NCBI RefSeq assembly: GCF_011516765.1
Contig: NZ_JAAABN010000001.1
Coordinates: 1 to 64,000, forward strand
Length of the DNA stretch: 64,000 bases
Reading direction: 5' to 3'
Source of the DNA: Acetobacter sicerae
GTDB lineage: Bacteria; Pseudomonadota; Alphaproteobacteria; Acetobacterales; Acetobacteraceae
Shown here: piece after piece, positions 47,447 to 59,311 of the stretch
Layout: each line of letters starts with the position of its first letter
Numbering within the stretch: the stretch's first letter is position 1
Position numbers and translations under genes: made by a program
Notes under the pieces: model-generated
The model's input: the letters and a program-made list of their open reading frames with translations, nothing else
The model's database searches: none
Told to the model about the DNA's origin: nothing

Positions 47447-47977
47447 TCAGCCTCGCTGGCTCAGGAGGCACATCAGGGTAAAAAGACGTCGCGCTGTCGG
47501 CAGGTCCATGGCGATCTTCCCGGTGAGCCGTTCGATCAGCAGTTCCGACGCCTCATCATGAACACCGCGCCGCCCCATGTCGATAGCCTGCACTTTGGTG
47601 CGGTTTCCTTCTTCCATCGCGGCTTCGAAACTGTCGATCATCAGGGCGTAATCCTTGATGAGACGACGGAAGGGCGAGAGGGAGATCGCATGCGCGTAGA
47701 GCGGCATGTCTTCCTCGTTCCGCACATCGAAAACGAGTCCTGACAGTCCCTGCACGGCGATATGCAGGATGAAGGGGCCCGTCAGTCCCTCGGGGCGGAA
47801 ATGTGCGGTCTGGCAGAGATCGAGAATGGCCTGTTCACGATCCTTGCAGCGTTCGGGGTGGGCATCGGTGGCGGGATCGAGCGCGCTGTCGAGGACGACG
47901 GCCATCAGGGCGTCCGGACGGTCCGGAGGAAGGGTGGGCTCATCCCGATGACCACGGTTGTGAAGAAGTTTTGTCAC
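47447..47977 (-). CDS. UPF0262 family protein
   Basis: A 176-residue cytosolic protein. Family landmarks are DREQAILDLCQTAHFRPE, LSLSPFRRLIKDYALMIDSF, AIDMGRRGVHDEASELL and the C-terminal LTGKIAMDLPTARRLFTL. This family is widespread in alphaproteobacteria, with no established function. The first 25 residues are variable, and the true start could be the internal ATG of MAVVLD. Upstream of cysG in the same direction. Confidence 0.85.
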   Translation of the reverse strand: MTKLLHNRGHRDEPTLPPDRPDALMAVVLDSALDPATDAHPERCKDREQAILDLCQTAHFRPEGLTGPFILHIAVQGLSGLVFDVRNEEDMPLYAHAISLSPFRRLIKDYALMIDSFEAAMEEGNRTKVQAIDMGRRGVHDEASELLIERLTGKIAMDLPTARRLFTLMCLLSQRG

Positions 47978-49888
<1,911 letters not shown>

Positions 49889-49902
49889 GGCGGCGTTTTA
49901 TG

Positions 49903-49931
49903 GTGGAGAGGCTGCGGTCTCTCCACTTTTT
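49903..49931 (+). terminator. rho-independent terminator after guaB
   Basis: An 8-bp stem GTGGAGAG/CTCTCCAC around loop GCTGCGGT is followed directly by TTTTT. It lies 15 bases after the guaB stop. Confidence 0.82.
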
Positions 49932-49974
49932 GAATCCATTATTTCAGACTTCGGATCAGGACGCAGGATACCCG

Positions 49975-51267
49975 ATGACGCCTTCCGCCCGGCTTGCGGC
50001 CGCGATCGACCTTCTGACCGCAATGGATGCCGCGCCGCGCCGTCCTGCTGACGCCACCGCCAACAGTTTTTTTCGTGAGAGACGCTTTATCGGCGGCGGT
50101 GACCGTCGTGCGATTTCCGCGATTGTGTGGGACGTGCTGCGTCAATGGCGTCGGGCTGAGTGGCTGATTGCGCAGGTTGGCGGGGAAGCGACGCCGCGTC
50201 TGCGTGTTGCGGTCAGGCAGCTTCTGGCGGGCGAGAGTTTCGGCGATATCGCCCAGTCTTTCGTTGAGGGGAAGTTTGCTCCCGGCGCACTGGCCCGCGA
50301 TGAGCGTCGTTTTCTGGAGACGCTTGCCACCAGCAGGCCGGACGAGGCGACCATGCCGCGGGCTGTGCGTCTGGAAGTGCCGGACTGGCTGCTGCCGCAT
50401 CTGGAAGCGACATTCGGCGAGACACTGGAGACGGAACTGGCCGCCATGGCCGGGGAAGCTACGCTGGATCTGCGCGTGAACACGCTGCGAGGCGACCGGG
50501 AGGCTGCGCAGAAAGCCCTGTTGCGGGATGGTTTCCGCGCAGAACTGACCGAGCTTTCTCCGTGGGGGCTGCGTCTGTCCGGCCGTCAGCCGGTTACGGC
50601 GAGTGCGGCGTTCAAGGAGGGGCTGGTCGAGATTCAGGATGAAGGCAGCCAACTGGTTGTCGCCATGCTGGGTGCGCGCCCCGAGATGCGGATTCTGGAT
50701 TACTGCGCGGGGGCGGGCGGCAAGACGCTGGCCATTGCGATGATGATGCAGAATCGCGGGCATATCGTGGCCTGCGATGTATCGGTGCCGCGCCTTGAAG
50801 GAGCGGTGAAGCGTCTGCGTCGGGCGGGCATCCATAACGCTGAACGTCATCTGCTGGTGCCGGGCGACAAATGGGCCAAGCGCCGGGCGAAGTCGTTCGA
50901 TCGGGTGCTGGTGGATGCGCCCTGCACGGGAACCGGGACATGGCGGCGTAACCCGGATGCGCGGGTCAGGCTGGAAGAGAACGACCTGAAGGAACTGACC
51001 GTCAAGCAGGCGGAAATTCTGGACCGTTCGGCGGCGCTTGTGCGGCCCGGCGGGCGGCTGGTCTATGCGACCTGTTCGATCCTGAACGCCGAGAACAGCG
51101 ACCAGATCACGGCTTTTCTTGCCCGTCACCCGGACTTCGTGTCGGTTGTGCCGGATGCGCCGGAAGTGCCAGCGGCTCTGGCTGGTTCGTCCATGCTTTC
51201 ACTGACGCCGGGTAGAAATGGCACGGACGGTTTCTTCGCCGCCGTGCTGGAACGCAAGGAGGGGTGA
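49975..51267 (+). CDS. rsmB: 16S rRNA m5C967 methyltransferase RsmB
   Basis: A 430-residue RNA methyltransferase. The N-terminal NusB-like RNA-binding domain (about residues 5-140) precedes the SAM-dependent fold: [14 protein letters not shown] (SAM site), [16 protein letters not shown] (motif IV Cys) and [14 protein letters not shown] (motif VI Cys, the nucleophile in this family). It acts on helix 31 of 16S rRNA. ATG 49975 ([14 protein letters not shown]) is preferred because the longer frame runs into the guaB terminator. Its end lies 50 bases before trpG. Confidence 0.92.
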   Translation: MTPSARLAAAIDLLTAMDAAPRRPADATANSFFRERRFIGGGDRRAISAIVWDVLRQWRRAEWLIAQVGGEATPRLRVAVRQLLAGESFGDIAQSFVEGKFAPGALARDERRFLETLATSRPDEATMPRAVRLEVPDWLLPHLEATFGETLETELAAMAGEATLDLRVNTLRGDREAAQKALLRDGFRAELTELSPWGLRLSGRQPVTASAAFKEGLVEIQDEGSQLVVAMLGARPEMRILDYCAGAGGKTLAIAMMMQNRGHIVACDVSVPRLEGAVKRLRRAGIHNAERHLLVPGDKWAKRRAKSFDRVLVDAPCTGTGTWRRNPDARVRLEENDLKELTVKQAEILDRSAALVRPGGRLVYATCSILNAENSDQITAFLARHPDFVSVVPDAPEVPAALAGSSMLSLTPGRNGTDGFFAAVLERKEG

Positions 51268-51317
51268 CGCTGCGCTGTTCCGTTGACCGGAGCGGCCGGG
51301 AACGTCATCATGACGCC

Positions 51318-51914
51318 ATGATCCTGCTGATCGATAATTATGACAGCTTCACCTTCAACCTCGTCCATTATTTCGGCGAGTTGGGGGAGGAGTGTGAGGT
51401 CCACCGCAACGACGCCCTGAGCGTTGAAGAGGTGGTCGCCCGCAAGCCGGAAGCCATCGTGCTTTCACCCGGTCCCTGCACGCCGAACGAGGCGGGCATC
51501 TGCTGCGACGTGATCCGTGCGCTTGCGCCGACGACCCCCATTCTGGGTGTCTGTCTTGGCCATCAGGCTATCGGACAGGTCTTTGGCGGCAAGGTGGTTC
51601 GTGCACCGGAGCCTGTGCATGGCAAGGTCTGGCCGGTCTATCACGAGAATACGGATGTGTTCGCAGGGCTGCCCAATCCGGTCAGCGTCACGCGCTATCA
51701 CAGTCTGATTGTGGAAGCCTCCACGTTGCCGGATGTGCTGGAGCGTACGGCGTGGACGGATGACGGCATCATCATGGGACTGCGTCATCGGCAGTATCCC
51801 GTGCATGGCGTGCAGTTCCATCCGGAAAGCATCGCGTCGGAAGGCGGCCACGACATGCTGCGGAATTTCCTGAACATGGCGCGCACGTGGAATGATACCC
51901 GGCGGGCGGCGTAG
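51318..51914 (+). CDS. trpG: anthranilate synthase component II (glutamine amidotransferase)
   Basis: A 198-residue class I glutamine amidotransferase supplying ammonia to TrpE for anthranilate. It starts [16 protein letters not shown], the standard start. The triad is visible: Cys79 in GVCLGHQA, and His and Glu in [12 protein letters not shown]; the oxyanion motif is LSPGPCTP. trpE is not adjacent and must lie elsewhere. May also serve p-aminobenzoate synthesis. Followed by trpD after 30 bases. Confidence 0.95.
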   Translation: MILLIDNYDSFTFNLVHYFGELGEECEVHRNDALSVEEVVARKPEAIVLSPGPCTPNEAGICCDVIRALAPTTPILGVCLGHQAIGQVFGGKVVRAPEPVHGKVWPVYHENTDVFAGLPNPVSVTRYHSLIVEASTLPDVLERTAWTDDGIIMGLRHRQYPVHGVQFHPESIASEGGHDMLRNFLNMARTWNDTRRAA

Positions 51915-51944
51915 GATTGTTCCGATGACTACAGGATTTCGGTC

Positions 51945-53063
51945 ATGAGCGGACCGTCCACGATCCCGGCTGAGGCTGAGGCACAGCAGGCGGCCGCACG
52001 CGGGCGCTTCCGGGAGATTCTGCGTCATATTGCTACAGGTAAACCCCTGTCCGAACCGGAGGCGGAAGAAGCCTTCGGTCTTGTCATGGATGGCGTTGCC
52101 GATGGGGCGCAGATTGCGGCGCTGCTGATGGGCATGCGGGTGCGGGGAGAGACGCAGGACGAACTGCTTGGTGCTGTGAAGGCCGTGCGCTCCCGGATGA
52201 AAGCCCTGCACGAGCCGCCGCCTGATGCGATCGACGTCTGTGGCACGGGTGGCGATGGGCATGGGACGCTCAATGTGTCCACGTCCGTTGCGTTCGTGCT
52301 GGCGGGACTGGGTGTGTCGGTGGCCAAGCACGGCAATCGGGCGCTGTCGTCCAAGGCGGGAGCTTCGGACGTGCTGACGGCTCTTGGCGTGCCTCTCAAG
52401 GAGGATATCGCCACGCTGGGAGCGGATCTGCGTGAGAGAAATCTGACGTTCATGGCCGCCCCGCACCATCATCCCGCCATGCGTCACGCTGCGGGTGTGC
52501 GGCGGGCGCTCGGTGTGCGGACCCTGTTCAATTTCGTCGGGCCACTGGTCAATCCCGCCTGCGTGACCCGTCAGCTGGTCGGCGTGTCTGATGCGGCATG
52601 GCTGGCGCCGATTGCTGATACGCTGGCGAAGCTCGGCTCGACGCGGGTGTGGGCGATCTGTGGTGAAATTCCGGGTTCTTCGTTGCGCTGGATCGATGAA
52701 ATCACGCTGGCCGGGCCGACGCATGTCGAAGCGTTTGAGGGTGGTGTGCGTTATCGGTTCACGCTTGAGCCAGAGATGGCCGGGCTGCCCCGTGCGCCCG
52801 TCTCCGCGATTGCCGGAGGAGGGCCTGAAGAGAACGCCAGGGCGCTTGAGGCCTTGCTTCGCGGGTCTCATGGCCCATATCGTGATACGGTGCTTTTCAA
52901 TGCCGCCTGTGGCCTGCATATTGCGGGCAGGGGGCAGGTTCTGAATGATGCGGGGCAGGTGGACCGCGGCGCTCTGCGGGAGCTGGTGAAACTGGCGGCT
53001 TCCTCTATCGACAGCGGTGCGGCGCTGGCCTCGCTGGAAGCGGCTCGCGGAGTTACTGGATAA
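51945..53063 (+). CDS. trpD: anthranilate phosphoribosyltransferase
   Basis: A 372-residue enzyme joining anthranilate to PRPP. The glycine-rich PRPP motif VCGTGGDGHGTLNVSTS (about residues 94-110), KHGNRALSSKAGASDVL and HPAMRHAAGVRRALGVRT are present. The N-terminal 25 residues are an Ala/Glu-rich extension. Length a little over the usual 340. Part of trpG-trpD-trpC. Confidence 0.95.
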   Translation: MSGPSTIPAEAEAQQAAARGRFREILRHIATGKPLSEPEAEEAFGLVMDGVADGAQIAALLMGMRVRGETQDELLGAVKAVRSRMKALHEPPPDAIDVCGTGGDGHGTLNVSTSVAFVLAGLGVSVAKHGNRALSSKAGASDVLTALGVPLKEDIATLGADLRERNLTFMAAPHHHPAMRHAAGVRRALGVRTLFNFVGPLVNPACVTRQLVGVSDAAWLAPIADTLAKLGSTRVWAICGEIPGSSLRWIDEITLAGPTHVEAFEGGVRYRFTLEPEMAGLPRAPVSAIAGGGPEENARALEALLRGSHGPYRDTVLFNAACGLHIAGRGQVLNDAGQVDRGALRELVKLAASSIDSGAALASLEAARGVTG

Positions 53064-53224
53064 AACCGCAAGATCACTTTATAGGGATATGCTATCCCGT
53101 AGCGGTGTAACTTTGCTGCACAGGACGCGCCATTGTGGTGGCGCGTGAAATGGCTCTGGATATCGCACGAGCGCACTCAGCCGGCGATAAAGTCATCCAT
53201 GTTCATTTACGAGACGGAGACATG

Positions 53225-54082
53225 ATGAACGAGACATCGGATCAGGTGCCAGTTGCGACCAGTGCCGAGGCATGCTCCGAACCATCGGATGTTCTTGGCC
53301 GGATTGTGGCGCGGACGAAAGTGGAAGTGGCTCACCGTTCGACGCTGCTGAGTCTGAAAGACATCACGGCGAAGGCTCTGGAGACGCAGTTCACTTCGCG
53401 AGGCTTCGGGCGGGCGCTCAAGGACAAGACTGCTGAGCTGGTTCCCGGTTTCATCGCTGAAATCAAGAAAGCCTCTCCTTCGGCGGGCCTGCTGCGTGAT
53501 CCGTATGATCCTGTTGGAATCGCGAAATCCTATGAAGCGGCAGGTGCTGCCTGTCTGTCCGTTCTGACGGAAAGTTCCTGCTTCCATGGGAGCAATGAGG
53601 ATCTCATTGCCGCCCGTGCCGCCTGTGGACTTCCTGTGCTCCGCAAGGATTTCATCATCGATCCGTGGCAGGTTTATGAGAGCCGGGTGATCGGTGCGGA
53701 CTGCATTCTCCTGATTATGGCGATCCTGACGGATGAGGAAGCGGCGGCGCTGGTCGATCATGCCAAGGGCCTCGACATGGATGTGCTGGTTGAAGTCCAT
53801 TCGGAAGAGGAGCTGAACCGGGCGCTGGCGCTTGATACGTCGCTGATCGGGATCAACAACCGTAATCTCAAGACCCTGACCACTGACCTTGATATGACCA
53901 TCCAGCTTGCGCCTCTCGTGCCGCCGGACAAGATCATTGTGTCGGAAAGTGGCATCAAGACGGCAGAGGATGTGAAGCGTCTGTCAGCGGTGGGAGCCAG
54001 TGGTTTCCTCGTCGGTGAATCGCTCCTGCGCGCTCCTGATCCGGGTGAAGCGTTGAAGGCGCTAATGACACCGGCTCCCTGA
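53225..54082 (+). CDS. trpC: indole-3-glycerol phosphate synthase
   Basis: A 285-residue TIM-barrel enzyme forming indole-3-glycerol phosphate. Motifs: PGFIAEIKKASPSAGLL (catalytic Lys), LSVLTESSCFHGSNEDL, LRKDFIIDPWQVYESR, LLIMAIL, LVEVHSEEEL, INNRNLKTL and VSESGIKTAEDV. The N-terminal 20 residues are a variable extension. ATG 53225 has GGAGAC just upstream; the adjacent ATG 53222 is also possible. It follows trpD after 161 bases and ends at a terminator, so trpG-D-C form the end of the transcript. Confidence 0.94.
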   Translation: MNETSDQVPVATSAEACSEPSDVLGRIVARTKVEVAHRSTLLSLKDITAKALETQFTSRGFGRALKDKTAELVPGFIAEIKKASPSAGLLRDPYDPVGIAKSYEAAGAACLSVLTESSCFHGSNEDLIAARAACGLPVLRKDFIIDPWQVYESRVIGADCILLIMAILTDEEAAALVDHAKGLDMDVLVEVHSEEELNRALALDTSLIGINNRNLKTLTTDLDMTIQLAPLVPPDKIIVSESGIKTAEDVKRLSAVGASGFLVGESLLRAPDPGEALKALMTPAP

Positions 54083-54108
54083 TTGCTGGTAGATCAGTCT
54101 GGAATTGA

Positions 54109-54147
54109 AACGGGTTGTCCTTTCGGGAAGGACAGCCCGTTTTTTTA
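54109..54147 (+). terminator. rho-independent terminator after trpC
   Basis: The stem ACGGG-TTGTCC pairs with GGACA-GCCCGT around a TTTCGGGAA loop and is followed by TTTTTTT. Strong, 27 bases after the trpC stop. Confidence 0.9.
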
Positions 54148-54366
54148 TGATCTGGTGAATAACTGTTTCTGGTTCCTGTTGAGTGTTCGAGCGCATCTGT
54201 ATTGCTCGAAATTATGTTTTGAGGGCAGTAGCGGAATATAGACCAGAATAAATGGTCTTAAATTTGATATTTTATTAATCTGTAAGGATTAAAATATGGT
54301 TTGAACAAATTATAGTAAGACAGTCTACGGTTCATTTTCTGGGATCACGAAAATGAACTGCCAATC

Positions 54367-55083
54367 ATGAGAGAAGATGATCTTATGACTGATTCACTTC
54401 AGCGGTTTGAAAAACTTCTCTACAATCATCTTATACCTGAATTCTGTGAAGATGCATCTCGACTGGTTTCTTCTGATAGTTTCAGAAAAGCATCACAAAA
54501 AATTGGACAACTGGATGCAGAGTATTTTTTGAAGGCGTGGAACAATCACCTCGTTAAACATAGGGGACGAGGTCTTTATCGAACGTCTCGAAGTTGCGCG
54601 AGTGAACAGTTTTTCTGGACTGGAAAGAAAGTTTCGGAAGGCGAGAGAGCTTTTACCCTTTGGCTGGAGCCAGTAATAACAGTTGGTGGACTGGCCAGAC
54701 TCCATTTTGACTGGGGGTGGCCAGAAGAACTTATCGGAACCCAGTCTTCTGACTGGGCTTTTGATCTGGTTGCCTATCTTCCGGGCTGCGACAGTGAAAT
54801 CATCGCAGGGGAAGTAAAGAAAACCAGAAAAGAAATTGATGAACTCATCGAACTCATGAACGGATTTTGTAAATCTTCCGGGAATATGGAAGGGTTATCG
54901 GCAAAAGAAAGAAATGCATTGCGCAAGGTTGCTGGGCTGAGAAGAAGCAGCGCCAGGGTTTTCTGGGCTCTTGGTCCAGATGGTTACAGTCGATCTTTCA
55001 TTGTCAGTTACAGGGAAAATGAAGAAATTCATCTTCAGGAAAGACCGGATTCCATCTTGGATTATGCCTTGTATAAAGAATGA
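54367..55083 (+). CDS. hypothetical protein with PD-(D/E)XK-like core
   Basis: A 238-residue soluble protein of unknown family. The helical N-terminal half (residues 8-70) is followed by LHFDWGWPEE and WAFDLVAYLPG with Asp at 133, then IIAGEVKKT with Glu149-x-Lys151. This D-(x15)-E-x-K spacing between beta strands is the pattern of PD-(D/E)XK nucleases. Nuclease activity is inferred. The gene is AT-richer than the trp genes and is preceded by a 220-base AT-rich gap after the trpC terminator. It stands alone, like cargo inserted between housekeeping units. The ATG at 54367 is used; an ATG at 54385 (MTDSLQRF) is an alternative. Confidence 0.55.
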   Translation: MREDDLMTDSLQRFEKLLYNHLIPEFCEDASRLVSSDSFRKASQKIGQLDAEYFLKAWNNHLVKHRGRGLYRTSRSCASEQFFWTGKKVSEGERAFTLWLEPVITVGGLARLHFDWGWPEELIGTQSSDWAFDLVAYLPGCDSEIIAGEVKKTRKEIDELIELMNGFCKSSGNMEGLSAKERNALRKVAGLRRSSARVFWALGPDGYSRSFIVSYRENEEIHLQERPDSILDYALYKE

Positions 55084-55125
55084 AAGCGCCTGTTTTTCTG
55101 ATTGTTTGTTGATCAGAGGCGGGCA

Positions 55126-56565
55126 TTATCCAAGCACCCGGTAAGGCACGGTGCCTCTCTCGTCGCTGTTCGGATCAAGCCGGAAACCGCTGGCGGGAAC
55201 GGCGCGGTGGCGACAGTCGATGCGGCTGCATGCGCGGCATCCGGGTCCGATCGGGACGAAGTTTCTGGCGTCGTCGATATTGAGGGCGGTCGAGTAGATG
55301 ATTTCGGACGCATGCGTGACGGAGCACCCCAGCACGATGGCCACCCGTCGGGTTCGTTCAAAAAAGGATGTCGGAGGACGCCCGACCGTTCTGGCGACGC
55401 TGATGAAGACGCTACCGTCGGTGTCCTGTGAGAGCTGTGTCGCCAGTCTTCCGGGCACGGCGAAGCTCTCGAACACGTTCCACAGGGCGCACAGTCCGCC
55501 GAAGCGGGCGCGGCTGAAGCGTGTGGCGCTGTAGCTTTTCAGGATATTGCCCGCGACATCTGTCTTGATGAAGTAGAACGGAATGCCTTCGGCACCCGGC
55601 CTCTGGAGCGTGGAGAGGCGGTGGCAGACCTGCTCAAAGCTGACCTTGAAGCGTCTCTGCAGGAGATCGAGATCGTGTCTGGTCTCTCTGGCCGCCTGTC
55701 GGAAGCGTCCGTAAGGCAGGATCAGCGCACCGGCAAAATAGTTGCTGATACTGACGCGAACGAGCGCCTGAGCATCGCCCGCGGGCAGGCCGGAGCGGCG
55801 AATGGTCTTGTCGATGATGCGACTGAACTCGATATCGCCGATCAGTCTGGCAAGGCAGAAAGAGCGGCTTTCCGGCGCCATATCGGCTGACAGGTGGAGG
55901 GTTTTTTCCCGGCGATCAAAGCGCCATAGCGTGTCTTCCAGTGCGAAGTCGGGATTGGTGGTGACGCGGATGGCGTGATGATCCAGAAGATAGCGTTCAA
56001 AAACGACGGATGGAGCGGCGCGGTCAAAGTTCTCGGCCTCGTACAGATCCTCTGCGGCCGTATCGAGGTCGTGAAAATAGTTTTTCTCGCTCTGCACCCA
56101 TTCACCGGCGGCCTCGTAGTGCGGGGAGCCGAGGGTGTCGGGAATATGAGGAAGATCCTGACGGGACGTGTCGGCAGAAAAATGGGTGCGCCGTTCCGTG
56201 AGGGTTCGGTAGGAACGATACAGATCGATAAAGTGCCGGGCCAGTCCGGGGAGTTCCTGTGCGGCCTTTCTGAACTCGTTCGCCTGCAGGTCGGACTTGA
56301 ACATGGGGTCAGCGAAAACCTCCCGCAGCATCTGGATGGTGCGGATTTCCTCGTTGTCGCCGAACCAGGACGCATCCACCGCGAAAGTTCTGCAAATAGT
56401 TAGCAGCAATTGGGCTGGAATCGGTCTCAGATCGTTTTCAAGCTGGTTAAGATAGCTTGATGATATATTAACCAGACGGGCCATTTCACGCTGTGTATGG
56501 CCGAATTGACGCCGAAGTTTGCGGATTCTGCTTCCTGCGAAAAGTTTTTTATGACCGGCGCTCAT
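55126..56565 (-). CDS. XRE-family regulator of the ScfR/DUF2083 type
   Basis: A protein of about 479 residues. The N-terminal XRE helix-turn-helix (SRIRKLRRQFGHTQREMARLV, ISSSYLNQLEN) is followed by a degenerate IrrE/ImmA-like middle (SFCLARLIGDIEF; the zinc HExxH is missing) and a C-terminal DUF2083-type domain with a cysteine set CRACSRIDCRHR. Family members (RamB, PrpR/MccR, ScfR) control acetyl-CoA and propionyl-CoA metabolism and sense acyl-CoA. It is divergent from pdhA across a 350-base region containing an inverted repeat CTGCAA/TTGCAG, so control of pyruvate dehydrogenase and of itself is plausible. Start ATG 56565; GTG 56580 is possible. Confidence 0.85.
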   Translation of the reverse strand: MSAGHKKLFAGSRIRKLRRQFGHTQREMARLVNISSSYLNQLENDLRPIPAQLLLTICRTFAVDASWFGDNEEIRTIQMLREVFADPMFKSDLQANEFRKAAQELPGLARHFIDLYRSYRTLTERRTHFSADTSRQDLPHIPDTLGSPHYEAAGEWVQSEKNYFHDLDTAAEDLYEAENFDRAAPSVVFERYLLDHHAIRVTTNPDFALEDTLWRFDRREKTLHLSADMAPESRSFCLARLIGDIEFSRIIDKTIRRSGLPAGDAQALVRVSISNYFAGALILPYGRFRQAARETRHDLDLLQRRFKVSFEQVCHRLSTLQRPGAEGIPFYFIKTDVAGNILKSYSATRFSRARFGGLCALWNVFESFAVPGRLATQLSQDTDGSVFISVARTVGRPPTSFFERTRRVAIVLGCSVTHASEIIYSTALNIDDARNFVPIGPGCRACSRIDCRHRAVPASGFRLDPNSDERGTVPYRVLG

Positions 56566-56598
56566 GTTCACATTGTACACATTTTGATAGGGGTGTTA

Positions 56599-56630
56599 CT
56601 GCAACTTTACACCTTTCGGGCGCTTTGCAG
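56599..56630. promoter_or_regulatory. CTGCAA-N20-TTGCAG inverted repeat, candidate regulator site
   Basis: CTGCAA (56599-56604) and its reverse complement TTGCAG (56625-56630) lie 20 bases apart (half-sites two helical turns and a little more), just upstream of the DUF2083-type regulator start. RamB/PrpR-type regulators recognise TTTGCAAA-like sequences, and TTTGCA is present at 56624. May mediate autoregulation or pdh control. Confidence 0.4.
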
Positions 56631-56836
56631 AACGTCGCGCTCGCGTTACCTGTCTGGGAGGTGTAGCGCACTTGTCATGACAACCCGAACGAGGAAGAGA
56701 CGTTGAAAGTGAGAAGAGATTGAACGCTCACACGAGAGTCTCTCCGTTCATCAATGACCGGCTTGCGATGAGGGTCGATCGGGAGCGCGTTGAATGACTT
56801 CCCTGATCAGTCAAGGTGTTTTTTATTATCAACCTC

Positions 56837-56863
56837 TTGAAAATTAACGATAATATTTACAAT
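56837..56863 (+). promoter_or_regulatory. possible sigma70 promoter of pdhA operon
   Basis: TTGAAA (56837-56842) and TACAAT (56858-56863) with a 15-base spacer lie in an AT-rich patch 55 bases before the pdhA ATG. Spacing is short, so this is tentative. Confidence 0.35.
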
Positions 56864-56918
56864 TAACGGCTGCGATTATATGCCGGACCCTGAAAACCGA
56901 TGAGGTAAAGGTAACTCC

Positions 56919-57947
56919 ATGACCGAACAGAATACTATGGGGCAATCAGGCTCTGCCGACGCGACGGCTGGCCGGAATCATCCCGGACTGACAGCGGATC
57001 AGCTGAAGCAGGCTTATTACGATATGCTGCTGATCCGTCGTTTTGAGGAAAAGGCCGGTCAGCTTTACGGCATGGGACTCATCGGCGGCTTCTGCCATCT
57101 CTATATCGGTCAGGAAGCCGTGGTGGTCGGCCTTCAGATGGCGCAGAAGGATGGTGACAAGGTCATCACTTCCTACCGTGACCACGGTCAGATGCTGGCG
57201 GCGGGCATGGACCCGCGCGGCGTGATGGCGGAGCTGACAGGGCGTGCGACCGGCCTTTCCCACGGCAAGGGCGGCTCCATGCACATGTTCTCCCGTGAGA
57301 AGAACTTCTATGGCGGTCACGGCATTGTCGGCGCTCAGGTGGCGCTTGGCATCGGTCTGGCCTTCGCCAACAAGTATCGCGGCACAGATGAGGTCTCGAT
57401 TACCTATTTCGGTGAAGGCGCTTCCAATCAGGGGCAGGTTTTCGAGAGCTTCAATCTCGCGGCGCTGCACAAGCTGCCCTGCGTGTTCGTGATCGAAAAC
57501 AACCGCTACGGCATGGGCACCAGCGTCGAGCGTGCTTCGGCGTCCAAGGCGTTGTGGAAGAACGGCGAGCCATGGGGCATTCCCGGCAGGCAGGTTGACG
57601 GCATGGACGTGGAAGCGGTGAACGCTGCTGCGAAGGAAGCCATCGCGCATTGCCGTGCGGGCAACGGTCCTTACCTGCTGGAAATGTCCACTTACCGTTA
57701 TCGCGGCCATTCGATGTCCGATCCGGCGAAGTATCGTCAGCGTTCGGAAGTGGACGAAATCCGCCAGAAACACGACCCGATCGACCATGTCCGCAACCTG
57801 CTGAAGGCGGCAGGCGTGGATGATGCCGACTTCAAGGAAATGGAAACCAAGGTGAAGGAAATCGTCGCGGATGCGACCGAGTTTGCGAAGACAAGCCCGG
57901 AGCCTGATCCTTCGGAACTGTTTACCGACGTGCTGGTGGGAGAATAA
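56919..57947 (+). CDS. pdhA: pyruvate dehydrogenase E1 component, alpha subunit
   Basis: A 342-residue thiamine-diphosphate enzyme subunit that decarboxylates pyruvate. The ThDP motif starts at GEGASNQG (165-172) with ENNRYGMGT downstream. The phosphorylation-loop-type sequence [15 protein letters not shown] is conserved. First gene of pdhA-pdhB-pdhC-lpd, all on the plus strand. GAGG and AAGG lie upstream of the ATG. The N-terminal 20 residues are a low-complexity leader. Confidence 0.97.
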   Translation: MTEQNTMGQSGSADATAGRNHPGLTADQLKQAYYDMLLIRRFEEKAGQLYGMGLIGGFCHLYIGQEAVVVGLQMAQKDGDKVITSYRDHGQMLAAGMDPRGVMAELTGRATGLSHGKGGSMHMFSREKNFYGGHGIVGAQVALGIGLAFANKYRGTDEVSITYFGEGASNQGQVFESFNLAALHKLPCVFVIENNRYGMGTSVERASASKALWKNGEPWGIPGRQVDGMDVEAVNAAAKEAIAHCRAGNGPYLLEMSTYRYRGHSMSDPAKYRQRSEVDEIRQKHDPIDHVRNLLKAAGVDDADFKEMETKVKEIVADATEFAKTSPEPDPSELFTDVLVGE

Positions 57948-57952
57948 AACGG

Positions 57953-59311
57953 ATGGCTATTGATATCCTGATGCCAGCGCTGTCGCCGACGATGACCGAA
58001 GGCAAGCTGGCCAAGTGGAACAAGAAAGAAGGCGACACGGTCTCTTCTGGTGAAGTGATCGCCGAGATCGAGACGGACAAGGCGACAATGGAAGTCGAAG
58101 CTGTGGACGAGGGTGTTCTCGGCAAGATCCTTGTTCCGGAAGGCACCGAAGGCGTGAGCGTCAACACGCCCATCGCCATTCTCGTTGAGGAAGGCGAGGC
58201 CGTTCCGGATGCGCCGTCCGCGGGCAGTGGCGAGGTTCACCCTGCTGCTGAAGAAAAACCGAAGGCTGCTGCTGCCACCACGGCTGTCACCGCTGTTTCT
58301 GCTGCCGCCAGCGAGCCGGAAAAAGACTGGGGCGAGACGAGCGAGATTACCGTGCGTGAGGCGCTTCGTGACGCCATGGCCGCGGAAATGCGCCGCGACG
58401 AAGACGTCTTCCTGCTCGGTGAGGAAGTCGCCCAGTATCAGGGCGCGTACAAGGTTTCGCAGGGTCTGCTGGACGAGTTCGGCGAAAAGCGCGTGATCGA
58501 CATGCCGATCACCGAACATGGCTTCACGGGCATGGCCACGGGTGCGGCGATGACCGGCCTGAAGCCGATTGTCGAGTTCATGACCATGAACTTCTCGTTG
58601 CAGGCCATCGACCACATCATCAACTCGGCGGCCAAGACGCACTACATGTCCGGCGGCCAGATTTCCTGTCCGATGGTGTTCCGTGGTCCGAACGGCGCGG
58701 CGGCCCGCGTCGGTGCCCAGCATTCGCAGTGTTTTGCGAGCTGGTACGCCCATGTTCCGGGTCTGAAGGTTGTGGCTCCGTGGTCGGCAGCCGATGCGAA
58801 GGGCCTGCTGCGTGCGGCCATCCGTGATCCGAACCCGGTGATCGTGCTTGAGAACGAGATCCTCTACGGTCAGAAGTTCCCATGCCCGGTGGATGAGGAC
58901 TTCATCCTGCCGATCGGCAAGGCGAAGATCGAGCGTCCGGGCAAGGATGTGACCATCGTGGCGTTCTCGATCAGTGTCGGCACGGCGATGGCCGCCGCCG
59001 AACTGCTGGCCGAGAAGGGGATCGACGCGGAGGTCATCAACCTGCGTACGATCCGTCCGCTCGATACGGCGACCATCATCGAGAGCGTGAAGAAGACGAG
59101 CCGTCTGGTGACGGTTGAAGAAGGCTGGCCGTTTGCCGGTATTGGTGCGGAAATCGCCATGCAGGTGATCGAGCACGCCTTCGACTGGCTCGACGCGCCG
59201 CCGGTGCGCGTGGCTGGCCTCGATGTGCCGATGCCGTTTGCCGCCAACCTTGAGAAGCTCGCCCTGCCGCAGCCCGACTGGGTTGTGGACGCCGTTTCCA
59301 AAATCGTCTGA
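57953..59311 (+). CDS. pdhB: pyruvate dehydrogenase E1 component, beta subunit with N-terminal lipoyl domain
   Basis: A 452-residue protein. Residues 1-80 form a complete lipoyl domain with the lipoylated Lys43 in [12 protein letters not shown]. An Ala/Pro-rich linker (about 85-120) leads to the E1-beta fold ([53 protein letters not shown]). Fusion of a lipoyl domain to E1-beta is known in alphaproteobacteria. It starts 5 bases after pdhA. The lipoyl part is nearly the same as that of PdhC, differing at only about four residues. Confidence 0.96.
   Translation: MAIDILMPALSPTMTEGKLAKWNKKEGDTVSSGEVIAEIETDKATMEVEAVDEGVLGKILVPEGTEGVSVNTPIAILVEEGEAVPDAPSAGSGEVHPAAEEKPKAAAATTAVTAVSAAASEPEKDWGETSEITVREALRDAMAAEMRRDEDVFLLGEEVAQYQGAYKVSQGLLDEFGEKRVIDMPITEHGFTGMATGAAMTGLKPIVEFMTMNFSLQAIDHIINSAAKTHYMSGGQISCPMVFRGPNGAAARVGAQHSQCFASWYAHVPGLKVVAPWSAADAKGLLRAAIRDPNPVIVLENEILYGQKFPCPVDEDFILPIGKAKIERPGKDVTIVAFSISVGTAMAAAELLAEKGIDAEVINLRTIRPLDTATIIESVKKTSRLVTVEEGWPFAGIGAEIAMQVIEHAFDWLDAPPVRVAGLDVPMPFAANLEKLALPQPDWVVDAVSKIV

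Noticed and set aside
51465..52919. 484-codon open frame on the minus strand opposite trpG/trpD
   Set aside because: Shadow of two conserved trp genes; Arg/His/Gln-rich and without known motifs.
57737..59176. 479-codon open frame on the minus strand opposite pdhA/pdhB
   Set aside because: Antisense to strongly conserved pyruvate dehydrogenase genes; Arg/His-rich composition typical of shadow frames.
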